A stretch of DNA of 64,000 nucleotides from Haloechinothrix sp033042135 (lineage in GTDB: Bacteria > Actinomycetota > Actinomycetes > Mycobacteriales > Pseudonocardiaceae). This document shows, piece by piece, positions 24,869 through 33,668 of this stretch (the stretch's first letter is position 1; each line of letters opens with the position of its first letter). Position numbers and translations under genes: made by a program. The stretch is taken from the NCBI RefSeq assembly GCF_033042135.1, contig NZ_WBXM01000007.1:62001-126000 (forward strand), read 5' to 3'. A model generated the notes under the pieces. It made no database searches. It worked only from the letters and a program-made list of their open reading frames with translations, and had not been told where the DNA came from.

Positions 24869-26128
24869 CTAGCCGCGCGTCTCGCCTCCGGCACGGTCGC
24901 GCGCCAGGAGCTCGCTGACCGCGTCCCACAGCGCCGCCGCGAGCTGGGACTTGGAGCCGAACGGGATGGGGGTCTCGGCACCGTCGGCGGCCAGCAGCCA
25001 CCCCGAGTTCTCCTCCACCTCGAACGCCTTGCCGTCTCCGACGGCGTTGACCACCAGCAGGTCGCTACCCTTGCGCCGCAGCTTGGCGCGACCGTGCTGG
25101 AGCACGTCGCTGCCACCGTCACCGGTCTCGGCGGCGAACCCCACGATCACCTGCGAGCCGCGCCGGTTCTCGACCAGCTCGGCCAGCACATCGGCGTTGC
25201 GATCCAGCACGACCGGCTCGGGTTCGGTGTCGGTCTTCTTGATCTTGTGTTCGACCAGCGCGGCCGGTTTGAAGTCCGCCACCGCCGCGGCCATCACGAC
25301 CACGCTCGCCGACTTCGCCGCCTCGTGCACCGCGTGCCGGAGCTCATCGGCGGTGGACACATGCACCACCTCCACCCCAGCAGGCACCGGAAGCGAGGTG
25401 GTGTGCGCCGACACCAACGTCACCCGCGCTCCCCTGGCAGCGGCCACTCGCGCCAGCGCGTATCCCTGCCTACCGGACGACCGGTTGCCGAGGAATCGCA
25501 CCGGATCGAGTGGCTCGCGGGTGCCGCCCGCGGAGACCACGACGTGCACGCCCTCGAGATCCCTCGGCAGGCCGTGCGGCTCGTCGATCAGCAACCGGGC
25601 CAGGTCCACGATCTCGGACGGGTCGGTCATCCGCCCCGGGCCCGAGTCGGTTCCGGTGAGCCTGCCGGTGTCGGGATCCGGCACGATCGTGCCCCGCGCC
25701 CGCAGCGTGGCCACGTTGGCGCGTGTCGCGGGGTGCTCCCACATCTCGGTGTGCATCGCGGGGAACAGCGCCACTGGGCAGCGCGCGGTGAGCAACGTGT
25801 TGGTGAGCAGGTCGTCAGCTAGGCCGTGCGCAGCCTTGGCGAGCAGGTCGGCGGTGGCAGGAGCAACCACCACCAGGTCGGCCTGCTGGCCGATCCGGAC
25901 GTGCTCGACCTCCGGCACGTTGGCGAACACCTCAGTACGCACCGGGTTACCGGACAGTGCCTCGAACGTGGCCGCGCCGACGAACTCGAGTGCCGAACGT
26001 GTCGGCACCACCCGCACGTCGTGGCCGCACTCGGCCAGCCCCCGCACCACCTCACAGGTCTTGTACGCGGCGATGCCCGCGCCGACCCCCACCACGACGC
26101 GCGGCGCGCGCATTGCGTCCTCGGTCAT
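24869..26128 (-). CDS. coaBC: CoaBC: phosphopantothenoylcysteine decarboxylase/synthase
   Basis: A 419-residue bifunctional coenzyme A enzyme. The N-terminal flavoprotein CoaC half (about 1-180) has GVGAGIAAYKTCEVVRGL, the catalytic His in EVEHVRIG, and the substrate motif normally PxMNxxMW, which reads PAMHTEMW here. The C-terminal CoaB half starts near VVVSAGGTREPLDPVRFLGNRSSG and has AAVADF and the KIKK loop (EHKIKKTD). A second possible start is Met6. It lies between rpoZ and metK. Confidence 0.95.
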   Translation of the reverse strand: MTEDAMRAPRVVVGVGAGIAAYKTCEVVRGLAECGHDVRVVPTRSALEFVGAATFEALSGNPVRTEVFANVPEVEHVRIGQQADLVVVAPATADLLAKAAHGLADDLLTNTLLTARCPVALFPAMHTEMWEHPATRANVATLRARGTIVPDPDTGRLTGTDSGPGRMTDPSEIVDLARLLIDEPHGLPRDLEGVHVVVSAGGTREPLDPVRFLGNRSSGRQGYALARVAAARGARVTLVSAHTTSLPVPAGVEVVHVSTADELRHAVHEAAKSASVVVMAAAVADFKPAALVEHKIKKTDTEPEPVVLDRNADVLAELVENRRGSQVIVGFAAETGDGGSDVLQHGRAKLRRKGSDLLVVNAVGDGKAFEVEENSGWLLAADGAETPIPFGSKSQLAAALWDAVSELLARDRAGGETRG

Positions 26129-26264
26129 CTCCGGGCTGTTCCTTCACAGGCCGTGGTGATCCAGCACCCCGCTGTACCGCGACCACCTACCGTGACGTGC
26201 GGTGAGCGAGCGGGCAGGCACTCGGGCGTGGCCTCGTCAGCGACCGTGCCCGGACACGTGCCGG

Positions 26265-26537
26265 TCACTCGCCCTCGGTGTGCTCGAGCAACCCGGAGTG
26301 GATCTCCCGCAGCGCGATCGACAGCGGCTTCTCGCGCGGGCCAGGATCGACCAGCGGGCCGACGTACTCCAGCAGCCCTTCACCGAGCTGGGCGTAGTAA
26401 TCGTTGATCTGACGCGCCCGCTTGGCGGCGTAGATGGCCAGCGCGTACTTCGAGCTGACCCGATCGAGCAGGTCGTCGATCGGCGGGTGGGTGATGCCTT
26501 CCAGCTTCTCACCATGAAGGCCAAGAGTCGTGCTCAC
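26265..26537 (-). CDS. rpoZ: RNA polymerase omega subunit
   Basis: A 90-residue omega subunit that helps assemble and stabilise beta' of RNA polymerase. The family core is clear: GITHPPIDDLLDRVSSKYALAIYAAKRARQIN, then a C-terminal PLSIALREI segment. The GTG start at 26537 gives STTLGLHGEKLEG, a normal N terminus. It lies between gmk and coaBC as in other actinobacteria. Confidence 0.96.
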   Translation of the reverse strand: MSTTLGLHGEKLEGITHPPIDDLLDRVSSKYALAIYAAKRARQINDYYAQLGEGLLEYVGPLVDPGPREKPLSIALREIHSGLLEHTEGE

Positions 26538-26680
26538 TCGCTGCGCTCCTGTGGGTGTTCGCCGCGGTCCTCGCGGCAGGCGGGAAACGGCTTCCCTGCG
26601 AGGTACCGCTGTGGTTGTGGCTGCCTGTCGCTACTTCCTGCTGCTGGTCACCGCTCGTCGCGATGGCGTCGACGCAGCTC

Positions 26681-27289
26681 CTAACTCACGGTCTTGCCGG
26701 ATATCAAGGTTAGCAACTGCTCGGCCGCGGTGCGCACATCGGTATTGACAACGTGTGCGTCGAACTCCTCGGCGGCGGCGAGTTCCTCCGCTGCCACCGA
26801 CAACCGGGTGCGCACCGCGGTGCCCTCCTCGGTGCCGCGACCGGTCAACCTACCGACCAGCTCTTCCCAGCTCGGCGGGACCAGCATGACCAGCTGCGCC
26901 TCGGGCATGGCCCGCCGTACCTGCCGCGCACCCTGGATTTCGATCTCGAGCACCGCGGGCCGTCCGGCGGCCAGCGCCTCGGTGACCGGCCCGCGCGGCG
27001 TTCCGTAGAGGTTGCCCGCGAACTCGGCGTACTCCAGCAGCTCTCCCCTTGCCGCCATGGCCTCGAAGGTTTCCCTGTCGACGAAGTGGTAGTGCTCACC
27101 ATCCACCTCGCCCGGCCTGGCTGCCCTCGTCGTGACCGACACGCTGAAGTACACGTCCGGAACCAGCGTCCGCAGCTCGGCGAGCACGCTCGACTTGCCC
27201 ACACCGGACGGGCCGGAGACAACGGTGAGCCGGGGGCGGGCCCGCGGGCCCGCCCCCGGCTCACCACCGGACGGGTTCGCCGCCGTCAC
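26681..27289 (-). CDS. gmk: Guanylate kinase
   Basis: A 202-residue kinase converting GMP to GDP. The P-loop is SGPSGVGKSSV; the GMP-binding segments are TTRAARPGEVDGEHYHFV and EFAGNLYGTPRG. The N-terminal 20 residues before the P-loop are Gly/Pro/Arg-rich and largely encoded by a perfect 42-bp palindrome. The GTG start overlaps the mihF TGA by four bases. The short linker to rpoZ shows no other gene. Confidence 0.96.
   Translation of the reverse strand: MTAANPSGGEPGAGPRARPRLTVVSGPSGVGKSSVLAELRTLVPDVYFSVSVTTRAARPGEVDGEHYHFVDRETFEAMAARGELLEYAEFAGNLYGTPRGPVTEALAAGRPAVLEIEIQGARQVRRAMPEAQLVMLVPPSWEELVGRLTGRGTEEGTAVRTRLSVAAEELAAAEEFDAHVVNTDVRTAAEQLLTLISGKTVS
27224..27265. repeat. Perfect 42-bp palindrome in the gmk 5' coding region
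   Basis: Two 21-base arms are exact reverse complements with no loop (left 27224-27244, starting ggtgagccggg; right 27245-27265, ending ccggctcacc). An 11-base direct repeat caccggacggg flanks it (27202-27212 and 27265-27275). It encodes the Gly/Pro/Arg leader of guanylate kinase. As RNA it would fold into a very stable hairpin close to the start codon. Confidence 0.9.
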
Positions 27290-27603
27290 TCGTCGCTGAA
27301 CTCGGCAAGCAGCGCCTTCCGCTGGCGCTCGCCGAGACCACGCAGCCGACGGCTCGGTGCGATGTCCAGCTTCTCCATCGTCTGCTGCGCACGAACTTTG
27401 CCGACGCCGGGGAGCGACTCGAGCAGGGCGGAGACCTTCATCTTGCCCAGCGTCTCGTCCTCATCGGCCTGCTTCAGCACGTCGGCCAGGGTCGTGCCAC
27501 CGCGCTTCAGCCGCTCCTTCAGCTCGGCGCGTGCGCGGCGTGCGGCAGCAGCCTTCTCCAGCGCAGCAGCACGCTGTTCCTCGGTCAGCTGGGGAAGAGC
27601 CAC
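27286..27603 (-). CDS. mihF: Actinobacterial integration host factor
   Basis: A 105-residue nucleoid protein of the mIHF/sIHF type. Basic, Ala-rich N-terminal helix (EEQRAAALEKAAAARRARAELKERLK), then the helix-two-turn-helix core (ALLESLPGVGKVRAQQTMEKLDIAPSRRLRGLG in overlapping blocks). It binds DNA and is unrelated to the E. coli IHF fold. The GTG at 27603 has GGAGGA upstream. It overlaps gmk by four bases and is therefore coupled to it, as in M. tuberculosis. Confidence 0.96.
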   Translation of the reverse strand: MALPQLTEEQRAAALEKAAAARRARAELKERLKRGGTTLADVLKQADEDETLGKMKVSALLESLPGVGKVRAQQTMEKLDIAPSRRLRGLGERQRKALLAEFSDE

Positions 27604-27773
27604 GATTTCCTCCGATACGCGTCATGTTCGCCTTCGTCGACGAGACGGTACCCATCCTCACCACCGATTCACAATGCGGGGTCGGTTTATTGGCCGGAAT
27701 TTTGCCTAGTGCCGGGCTATGGCACGCTCTCGAGCGGCCTCACACGACCCTCGGAGCCCGCTGCACGGCCCCG

Positions 27774-28589
27774 TCATGCCGTGAGCTTCGCCGCCACCTC
27801 CGCGAACCGGTCGCGCAGCGCAGCGACGCCGGGACCAGGTGTGAGGAGGTCACGCGCCGAGGCGGGCAGCACCCCCCGCAGACCCGTGCCGAACGCCGAG
27901 CGGAGCGTTTCCACCGTGGCGCCCTGCGCCCCGAACCCCGGCGCGAGTACGGGACCGTTCAGGCCGCTCAGGTCCAGGCCCGTGCGGCCGTATGTCGCCC
28001 CGACCACCACGCCCACATCGCCCCACGGTTCGGCGCCTGCGTTGCGCTCGGCCGCCCCGTCCACGATCCGCTGCGCCACGCTACGGTTGTCGACCGTAGC
28101 GCGCTGCACCTCGGCACCCTCCGGGTTCGAGGTGAGCGCGAGCACGAACACCCCGCGACCGCTGCGCTCGGCTTCGGCCAGCGCCGGCTCCAGCGAGCCG
28201 AACCCCAGGTACGGCGACAGCGTCACGGCATCGACCGCCAGCGGGGCGTCCTCGGCGAGATAGGCACGGGCGTAGGCCGCCATCGTCGAGCCGATATCGC
28301 CCCGCTTGGCGTCGAGCAACACCAGCGCACCGGCCTCGCGGCAGGCGTGAACGGTGCGTTCCAACACCGCGATCCCTGCCGAGCCGTACGCCTCGAAGAA
28401 CGCCGACTGCGGCTTGATCACCGGCGCCAGGTCGCCGAATGCCTCGACACAGGTGGCGGCGAACCGCTCCAGCCCGGTCACGTCCTCGGGCAGGCCCCAC
28501 TCCCGCAGCAGCGCCGGGTGCGGGTCGATCCCGGCGCACGGGCCTGCCCGGTCGGCCATGGCCGCGGCCAACCGGGCACCGAATCGCAT
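27774..28589 (-). CDS. pyrF: Orotidine-5'-phosphate decarboxylase
   Basis: A 271-residue decarboxylase, last step to UMP, of the longer type-2 form. Visible motifs are the N-terminal FGARLAAAM, the catalytic LLDAKRGDIGST, LSPYLGFGSLEP, and LAPGFGAQGA near the phosphate site. The ATG at 28589 overlaps the carB TGA by one base (TGATG), fixing the start and showing coupling. It is the last gene of the pyr operon; mihF starts 170 bp further downstream. Confidence 0.95.
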   Translation of the reverse strand: MRFGARLAAAMADRAGPCAGIDPHPALLREWGLPEDVTGLERFAATCVEAFGDLAPVIKPQSAFFEAYGSAGIAVLERTVHACREAGALVLLDAKRGDIGSTMAAYARAYLAEDAPLAVDAVTLSPYLGFGSLEPALAEAERSGRGVFVLALTSNPEGAEVQRATVDNRSVAQRIVDGAAERNAGAEPWGDVGVVVGATYGRTGLDLSGLNGPVLAPGFGAQGATVETLRSAFGTGLRGVLPASARDLLTPGPGVAALRDRFAEVAAKLTA

Positions 28590-31500
28590 CAGGAATCCCC
28601 TGCCGGGGCCATCGCCGCGTGCAGCTGCTGCAATGACCGCACCCCGATGTCCCCGCGGATCGAGGCCTCGATCCCGTGCACGGCCGCGGCGGCGCCCTGC
28701 ACCGTCGTGATGCACGGTACGTTGCGGGCCACCGCGGCGGTACGGATCTCGTAGCCGTCGATGCGCGGGCCGCTGTTGCCGTAGGGGGTGTTGATGATCA
28801 TATCCACCCCGCCGTCCAGGATGATGTCGACGATGGTGGGCTCGCCGGGCCCCCGCGCACCGCTGGTGGTTCCCGTGTCATCGGAGTACTTGCGCACCTC
28901 CGCGCACGGCACCCCGTTGCGCCGCAACACCTCGGCGGTACCGGACGTGGCGAGGATCTCGAACCCGAGATCGGCCAGCCGCTTCACCGGGAAGATCAGC
29001 GCCCGCTTGTCCCGGTTGGCCACCGACACGAACACCGTTCCCGAGGTCGGCAGCGGCCCGTACGCGGCGACCTGTGATTTCGCGAACGCCATGCCGAAGG
29101 CGGCATCCACTCCCATCACCTCACCCGTCGACTTCATCTCGGGGCTGAGCAACGAGTCGACCCCGTGTCCCTCCGGGGTGCGGAAGCGGTGGAACGGCAG
29201 CACCGCCTCCTTGACCGCTACCGGCGCGTCGGGCGGCAACGTCCCGCCGTCCCCGGTCGCCCGCAACACCCCGCGCGCGCGAAGCTCCTTGATCGAGGCC
29301 CCGGTCATGATCAACGCAGCCGCCTTGGCGAGCGGGATACCGGTCGCCTTGGACACGAACGGTGCGGTGCGTGATGCTCTCGGGTTGGCCTCCAGCACGT
29401 ACAGCACGTCACCCGCCAGCGCGTACTGCACGTTCAGCAGACCGCGCACCCCGACGCCCCTGGCGATGGCCTCCGTGGAAGCCCGCACGCGCTCGATGTC
29501 GGCCTTGCCGAGGGTGATGGGCGGCAACGCGCACGAGGAATCTCCGGAATGGATACCGGCCTCCTCGATGTGTTCCATGACCCCGCCGAGGTAGAGCTCC
29601 TCGCCGTCGAAGAGAGCATCCACGTCGATCTCGATGGCGTCGTCGAGGAAGCGGTCCACCAGTACCGGGTGCTCCGGGCTCACCTCGGTGGCCCTGGTGA
29701 TGTACGAGGCGAGATGCTCGGTGTCGTACACGATCTCCATGCCACGCCCGCCGAGGACGTACGAGGGCCGCACCAGGACCGGGTAGCCGATCTCCTCGGC
29801 GACGAGCTTGGCTCCCTCGAACGAGGTGGCGGTCCCGTAGCGTGGTGCTGGTAGCCCGGCGGCGCCGAGCACATCGCCGAACGCACCCCGGTCCTCGGCC
29901 AGGTGAATGGCTTCCGGCGAGGTGCCCACGATGGGGACCCCGGCGGCCGCCAACCGCCGCGACAGGCTCAGCGGCGTCTGCCCGCCCAGCTGCACGATCA
30001 CCGCGCCGACGGTGCCCGACTCCTGCTCGGCGTGCACGACCTCGAGCACGTCCTCGAAGGTCAGCGGCTCGAAGTACAGGCGGTCGGAGGTGTCGTAGTC
30101 GGTGGAGACCGTCTCGGGGTTGCAGTTGACCATGACGGTCTCGTAGCCGGCCTCGCGGAGCGCGAGCGTGGCGTGCACGCAGGAGTAGTCGAACTCGATG
30201 CCCTGCCCGATCCGGTTCGGCCCGGAGCCGAGGATGATGGCTTTCGGCCTGTCGCGCTGCGCGACCACCTCGGTCTCGGCGGCGGGATCGCTCTCGTATG
30301 CCGAGTAGTGGTACGGCGTCCTGGCGGCGAACTCGGCCGCGCAGGTGTCGACCGTCTTGAACACCGGCCGCACGCCGAGCCGGTGCCGTAGCGTGCGCAC
30401 GCCGTCCTCCCCGGCCAGCTCCGGCCGCAACGCGGCGATCTGCCGATCCGACACCCCGAACCGCTTCGCCCTGCGCAGCAACGCCTCGTCGAGCACAGCC
30501 GCCTCGGTGATCTCGGCGCGCAGCTCCACGAGCGAGAGGATCTGGTCGACGAACCACGGGTCGATCCAGCTCGCCTCGCATACCTGCTCGACCGTGGCGC
30601 CGAGGCGCAGCGCCCGCTCCACGGTGTAGAGCCTGCCGTCGTGCGGGGTGCGCAGCGCATCCAGCGCTGACTCCACCGTCTCACCCTCGGGGTCCGGCTG
30701 CGTCCAGAACCCGAGCGAGCGGGTCTCCATCGACCGCAGCGCCTTGCCGAGCGCCTCGACGAAGCTGCGCCCCACCGCCATGGCCTCACCGACGCTCTTC
30801 ATCGTCGTGGTCAGCTCCGGGTCGGCGCCGGGGAACTTCTCGAAGGCGAACCGCGGCGTCTTGACCACCACGTAATCCAACGTGGGCTCGAAGCTGGCGG
30901 GGGTCTCGCCGGTGATGTCGTTGGTGATCTCGTCGAGACTGTAGCCGATCGCGAGCTTGGCGGCGATCTTGGCGATGGGAAAGCCGGTGGCCTTGGACGC
31001 CAGCGCAGAGGACCGCGACACCCTCGGGTTCATCTCGATGACCACCATGCGCCCGGTGTCCGGGTGGAAGGCGAACTGGATGTTGCAGCCACCGGTGTCG
31101 ACCCCGACCTCGCGCAGCACGTCGATGCCGACGTCACGCATCTGCTGGTACTCGCGGTCAGTCAGCGTCATCGACGGCGCCACCGTCACCGAATCGCCGG
31201 TGTGCACCCCCATCGCGTCGACGTTCTCGATGGAACAGACCACCACGACGTTGTCGCGGTAATCACGCATCAGTTCGAGCTCGTACTCCTTCCAGCCGAG
31301 CACGCTCTCCTCGACCAGTACCTCGCAGACCGGGCTCTCGGACAACCCGTAGGCAGCCATCCGCTCAAGGTCCTCTGGGGTGTGGGCCATACCAGAGCCA
31401 CGGCCGCCCATGGTGTACGCGGGCCGGATCACCACCGGCAGCCCGATCTCGGCGACGCACTCACGGACCTCGTCCATCGTCTGGCACACCGCACTGCGCG

Positions 31501-31930
31501 GCACGTCGCCACCGACGGCGCGCACGATGTCCTTGAACTTCTGTCGGTCCTCGCCGCGCTGAATCGCCTCGATGTCGGCGCCGATCAACTCCACCCCGTA
31601 GCGTTCCAGCACGCCACGCCGGTCCAGCTCGACGGCGGCGTTCAGCGCCGTCTGTCCGCCGAGCGTGGCCAGCAGCGCATCCGGCCGCTCAGTGGCGATG
31701 ACCTGTTCCAGGAACTCCGGCGTGACCGGCTCGAGGTAAGTGGAATCGGCGAACTCCGGATCGGTCATGATCGTCGCCGGGTTGGAGTTCACCAGACTGA
31801 CCCGGAATCCTTCCTCGCGCAGCACCCGGCAGGCCTGCGTACCCGAGTAGTCGAACTCGGCGGCCTGACCGATCACGATCGGCCCGGATCCGATCACGAG
31901 GATGTGGGAAAGATCCGTCCTTTTCGGCAT
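28589..31930 (-). CDS. carB: Carbamoyl-phosphate synthase large chain
   Basis: A full-length 1,113-residue synthase. It contains two ATP-grasp halves: the first starts VIGSGPIVIGQAAEFDYSGTQ, the second ILGSGPNRIGQGIEFDYSC. Each has the matching glycine-rich PSYVLGGRGM- or PAYTMGGRGSG-type loop. A C-terminal MGS-like allosteric domain (about 955-1090) includes INTPYGNSGPRIDGYEIR. It makes carbamoyl phosphate for pyrimidines and arginine. It overlaps carA by one base at the start and pyrF by one at the end. Confidence 0.98.
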   Translation of the reverse strand: MPKRTDLSHILVIGSGPIVIGQAAEFDYSGTQACRVLREEGFRVSLVNSNPATIMTDPEFADSTYLEPVTPEFLEQVIATERPDALLATLGGQTALNAAVELDRRGVLERYGVELIGADIEAIQRGEDRQKFKDIVRAVGGDVPRSAVCQTMDEVRECVAEIGLPVVIRPAYTMGGRGSGMAHTPEDLERMAAYGLSESPVCEVLVEESVLGWKEYELELMRDYRDNVVVVCSIENVDAMGVHTGDSVTVAPSMTLTDREYQQMRDVGIDVLREVGVDTGGCNIQFAFHPDTGRMVVIEMNPRVSRSSALASKATGFPIAKIAAKLAIGYSLDEITNDITGETPASFEPTLDYVVVKTPRFAFEKFPGADPELTTTMKSVGEAMAVGRSFVEALGKALRSMETRSLGFWTQPDPEGETVESALDALRTPHDGRLYTVERALRLGATVEQVCEASWIDPWFVDQILSLVELRAEITEAAVLDEALLRRAKRFGVSDRQIAALRPELAGEDGVRTLRHRLGVRPVFKTVDTCAAEFAARTPYHYSAYESDPAAETEVVAQRDRPKAIILGSGPNRIGQGIEFDYSCVHATLALREAGYETVMVNCNPETVSTDYDTSDRLYFEPLTFEDVLEVVHAEQESGTVGAVIVQLGGQTPLSLSRRLAAAGVPIVGTSPEAIHLAEDRGAFGDVLGAAGLPAPRYGTATSFEGAKLVAEEIGYPVLVRPSYVLGGRGMEIVYDTEHLASYITRATEVSPEHPVLVDRFLDDAIEIDVDALFDGEELYLGGVMEHIEEAGIHSGDSSCALPPITLGKADIERVRASTEAIARGVGVRGLLNVQYALAGDVLYVLEANPRASRTAPFVSKATGIPLAKAAALIMTGASIKELRARGVLRATGDGGTLPPDAPVAVKEAVLPFHRFRTPEGHGVDSLLSPEMKSTGEVMGVDAAFGMAFAKSQVAAYGPLPTSGTVFVSVANRDKRALIFPVKRLADLGFEILATSGTAEVLRRNGVPCAEVRKYSDDTGTTSGARGPGEPTIVDIILDGGVDMIINTPYGNSGPRIDGYEIRTAAVARNVPCITTVQGAAAAVHGIEASIRGDIGVRSLQQLHAAMAPAGDS

Positions 31931-33087
31931 CAGCGTGCGTCCTCCATCAGCGCCACGAACTCGTCGAAAAGGATCGCGGCATCGTGTGGTCCTGCGGCAG
32001 CTTCGGGGTGGTACTGGACGGCGAAGGCGGGCACGTCGTGACAGCGCACCCCCTCGACCGTGTCGTCGTTGGGGCAGTAGTGACTGATCGTGGCCGCGCC
32101 GTAGGGCGAGGTGAACCGCGCGCCCGGCTCGCCCTCTAGGGCGAATCCGTGGTTCTGCGCGGTGATCGCGATACGGCGCGTAGCCGTATCCATCACGGGG
32201 ATGTTCATGCCGCGATGGCCGTACCGCATCTTGTAGGTGTCCAGGCCGAGCGCCCGCCCGAGGATCTGATTGCCGAAGCAGATCCCGAACAGCGGCAGCT
32301 TGCGGTCGAGAACTTCCCTGGTCAAGGCGGTCGCGTGTGCAGTGGTGGCCGGATCGCCCGGCCCGTTCGACAGGAATACCCCGTCCGGTTCGATGGCCCG
32401 CACGTCCGCCATCGTGGCGGTGGCGGGCAGCACGTGCACCTCCATGCCACGCGCGCTCATCATCCGAGGGGTGTTGCTCTTGATGCCCAGGTCGATGGCG
32501 GCAACCCGGAACCGGGCCTCGCCCTCGGCGGGCACCACATACGGCGCCGAGGTGGTGACCTCCCCCGCGAGGTCGGCGCCCGCCATCGACGGCGAGTCCG
32601 CCACGCGCGCGACCATCTCGTCGGTGGTAGCCAACCCGTCACCGGAGAACACGCCCGCCCGCATCGCGCCGTGCTCGCGGATGTGCCGCGTCAACGTTCG
32701 GGTGTCGACCTGCGCGATGCCGACCACGCCCTGCCGTGCCAGCTCCTCCTGCAACGGGCGGCGGGAACGCCAGTTGGAGGGAATCCTCGCGGGTTCACGC
32801 ACCACGTAGCCAGCCACCCAGATACGCGACGACTCGTCGTCCTCGTCGTTCCACCCGGTGTTGCCGATCTGCGGCGCGGTTTGCACCACGATCTGTTTGT
32901 GGTACGAGGGATCGGTCAGCGTCTCCTGGTAGCCGGTCATGCCGGTACAGAAGACGACCTCGCCGAACGCCGTTCCCTGCGCCCCGTAGCTCAGGCCGCG
33001 GTAGACCGCGCCGTCTTCGAGTACCAGTGCCGCGGGTGCCCGGTCCCCGGCATTGACCCGGTACGTGTCTGTTGCCTGCCTCGTCAC
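31930..33087 (-). CDS. carA: Carbamoyl-phosphate synthase small chain
   Basis: A 385-residue glutaminase subunit that supplies ammonia to CarB. The N-terminal CPSase domain (ALVLEDGAVYRGLSYGA, FCTGMTGYQETLTDPSY) is followed by a class I amidotransferase with the nucleophile in FGICFGNQILGRAL and the His-Glu pair in VQYHPEAAAGP. The GTG at 33087 overlaps the TGA of the preceding membrane protein gene by four bases; a much longer frame is rejected. Confidence 0.97.
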   Translation of the reverse strand: MTRQATDTYRVNAGDRAPAALVLEDGAVYRGLSYGAQGTAFGEVVFCTGMTGYQETLTDPSYHKQIVVQTAPQIGNTGWNDEDDESSRIWVAGYVVREPARIPSNWRSRRPLQEELARQGVVGIAQVDTRTLTRHIREHGAMRAGVFSGDGLATTDEMVARVADSPSMAGADLAGEVTTSAPYVVPAEGEARFRVAAIDLGIKSNTPRMMSARGMEVHVLPATATMADVRAIEPDGVFLSNGPGDPATTAHATALTREVLDRKLPLFGICFGNQILGRALGLDTYKMRYGHRGMNIPVMDTATRRIAITAQNHGFALEGEPGARFTSPYGAATISHYCPNDDTVEGVRCHDVPAFAVQYHPEAAAGPHDAAILFDEFVALMEDAR

Positions 33088-33668
33088 CGTTCGTGCCCTC
33101 GCCCTTCGATCGTCCGCTGTTCGCTGCCCGTAGCCGGGTCGCTGTCGGCTGCGTGTCCCTGGCCATCCTGCTCCGAGGGGGCCATCGCGAGCAGCGCTCG
33201 CAACCAGTGCTCGTAGGCCGCCTTGTCCTCGGCGCGGAATCCGGTGTCGACCAGCTGGTCGCCGAGTCGCCAGGTGATCACCAGCAGCCCGTCGACGCCC
33301 ATCACCTTGCCCGCCATCCCTTTCGACAGCCGCGCGTCGACCAGTGACTCCGCGGGGATGAAGAAGTCCGGTGCCCCGTCGCGGTCCACCACCACTCCGG
33401 CCGAGTAGCGCCGCAGCGTGGCCGGTCCGCTCATCCCGACTCCCCTGGCCACGATGCGGTCCTGCCAACGGCCCGCGCTGGTGGTGGCGACGTACACGCC
33501 CGTCGCGGTGTCGCGCGCCGCCGAGGCGTCCAGCTGTTCGGGAACCTCGGGAAACGGCGGGTACTGCGCGCTCTGGTGTCGGGCCTTGCGTCGCCAGCCG
33601 CGCCACATGAGCCACACCAGCAGCGCGAAGAATGCCAGCACGAGCATGGTGAGCAGGAACCGTTCCAT
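33084..33668 (-). CDS. Membrane-anchored protein of the pyr operon
   Basis: A 194-residue protein with one N-terminal membrane helix (about 4-22, then the basic stop WRGWRRKARH) and a soluble domain of about 110 residues whose strands end in a Trp helix (EHWLRALLAM). That pattern suggests a PH-like fold. M. tuberculosis has a similar protein (Rv1382) in the same place between pyrC and carA. Function unknown. It is coupled by one-base overlap to pyrC and four-base overlap to carA, so it is very likely expressed with pyrimidine synthesis. Confidence 0.85.
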   Translation of the reverse strand: MERFLLTMLVLAFFALLVWLMWRGWRRKARHQSAQYPPFPEVPEQLDASAARDTATGVYVATTSAGRWQDRIVARGVGMSGPATLRRYSAGVVVDRDGAPDFFIPAESLVDARLSKGMAGKVMGVDGLLVITWRLGDQLVDTGFRAEDKAAYEHWLRALLAMAPSEQDGQGHAADSDPATGSEQRTIEGRGHER

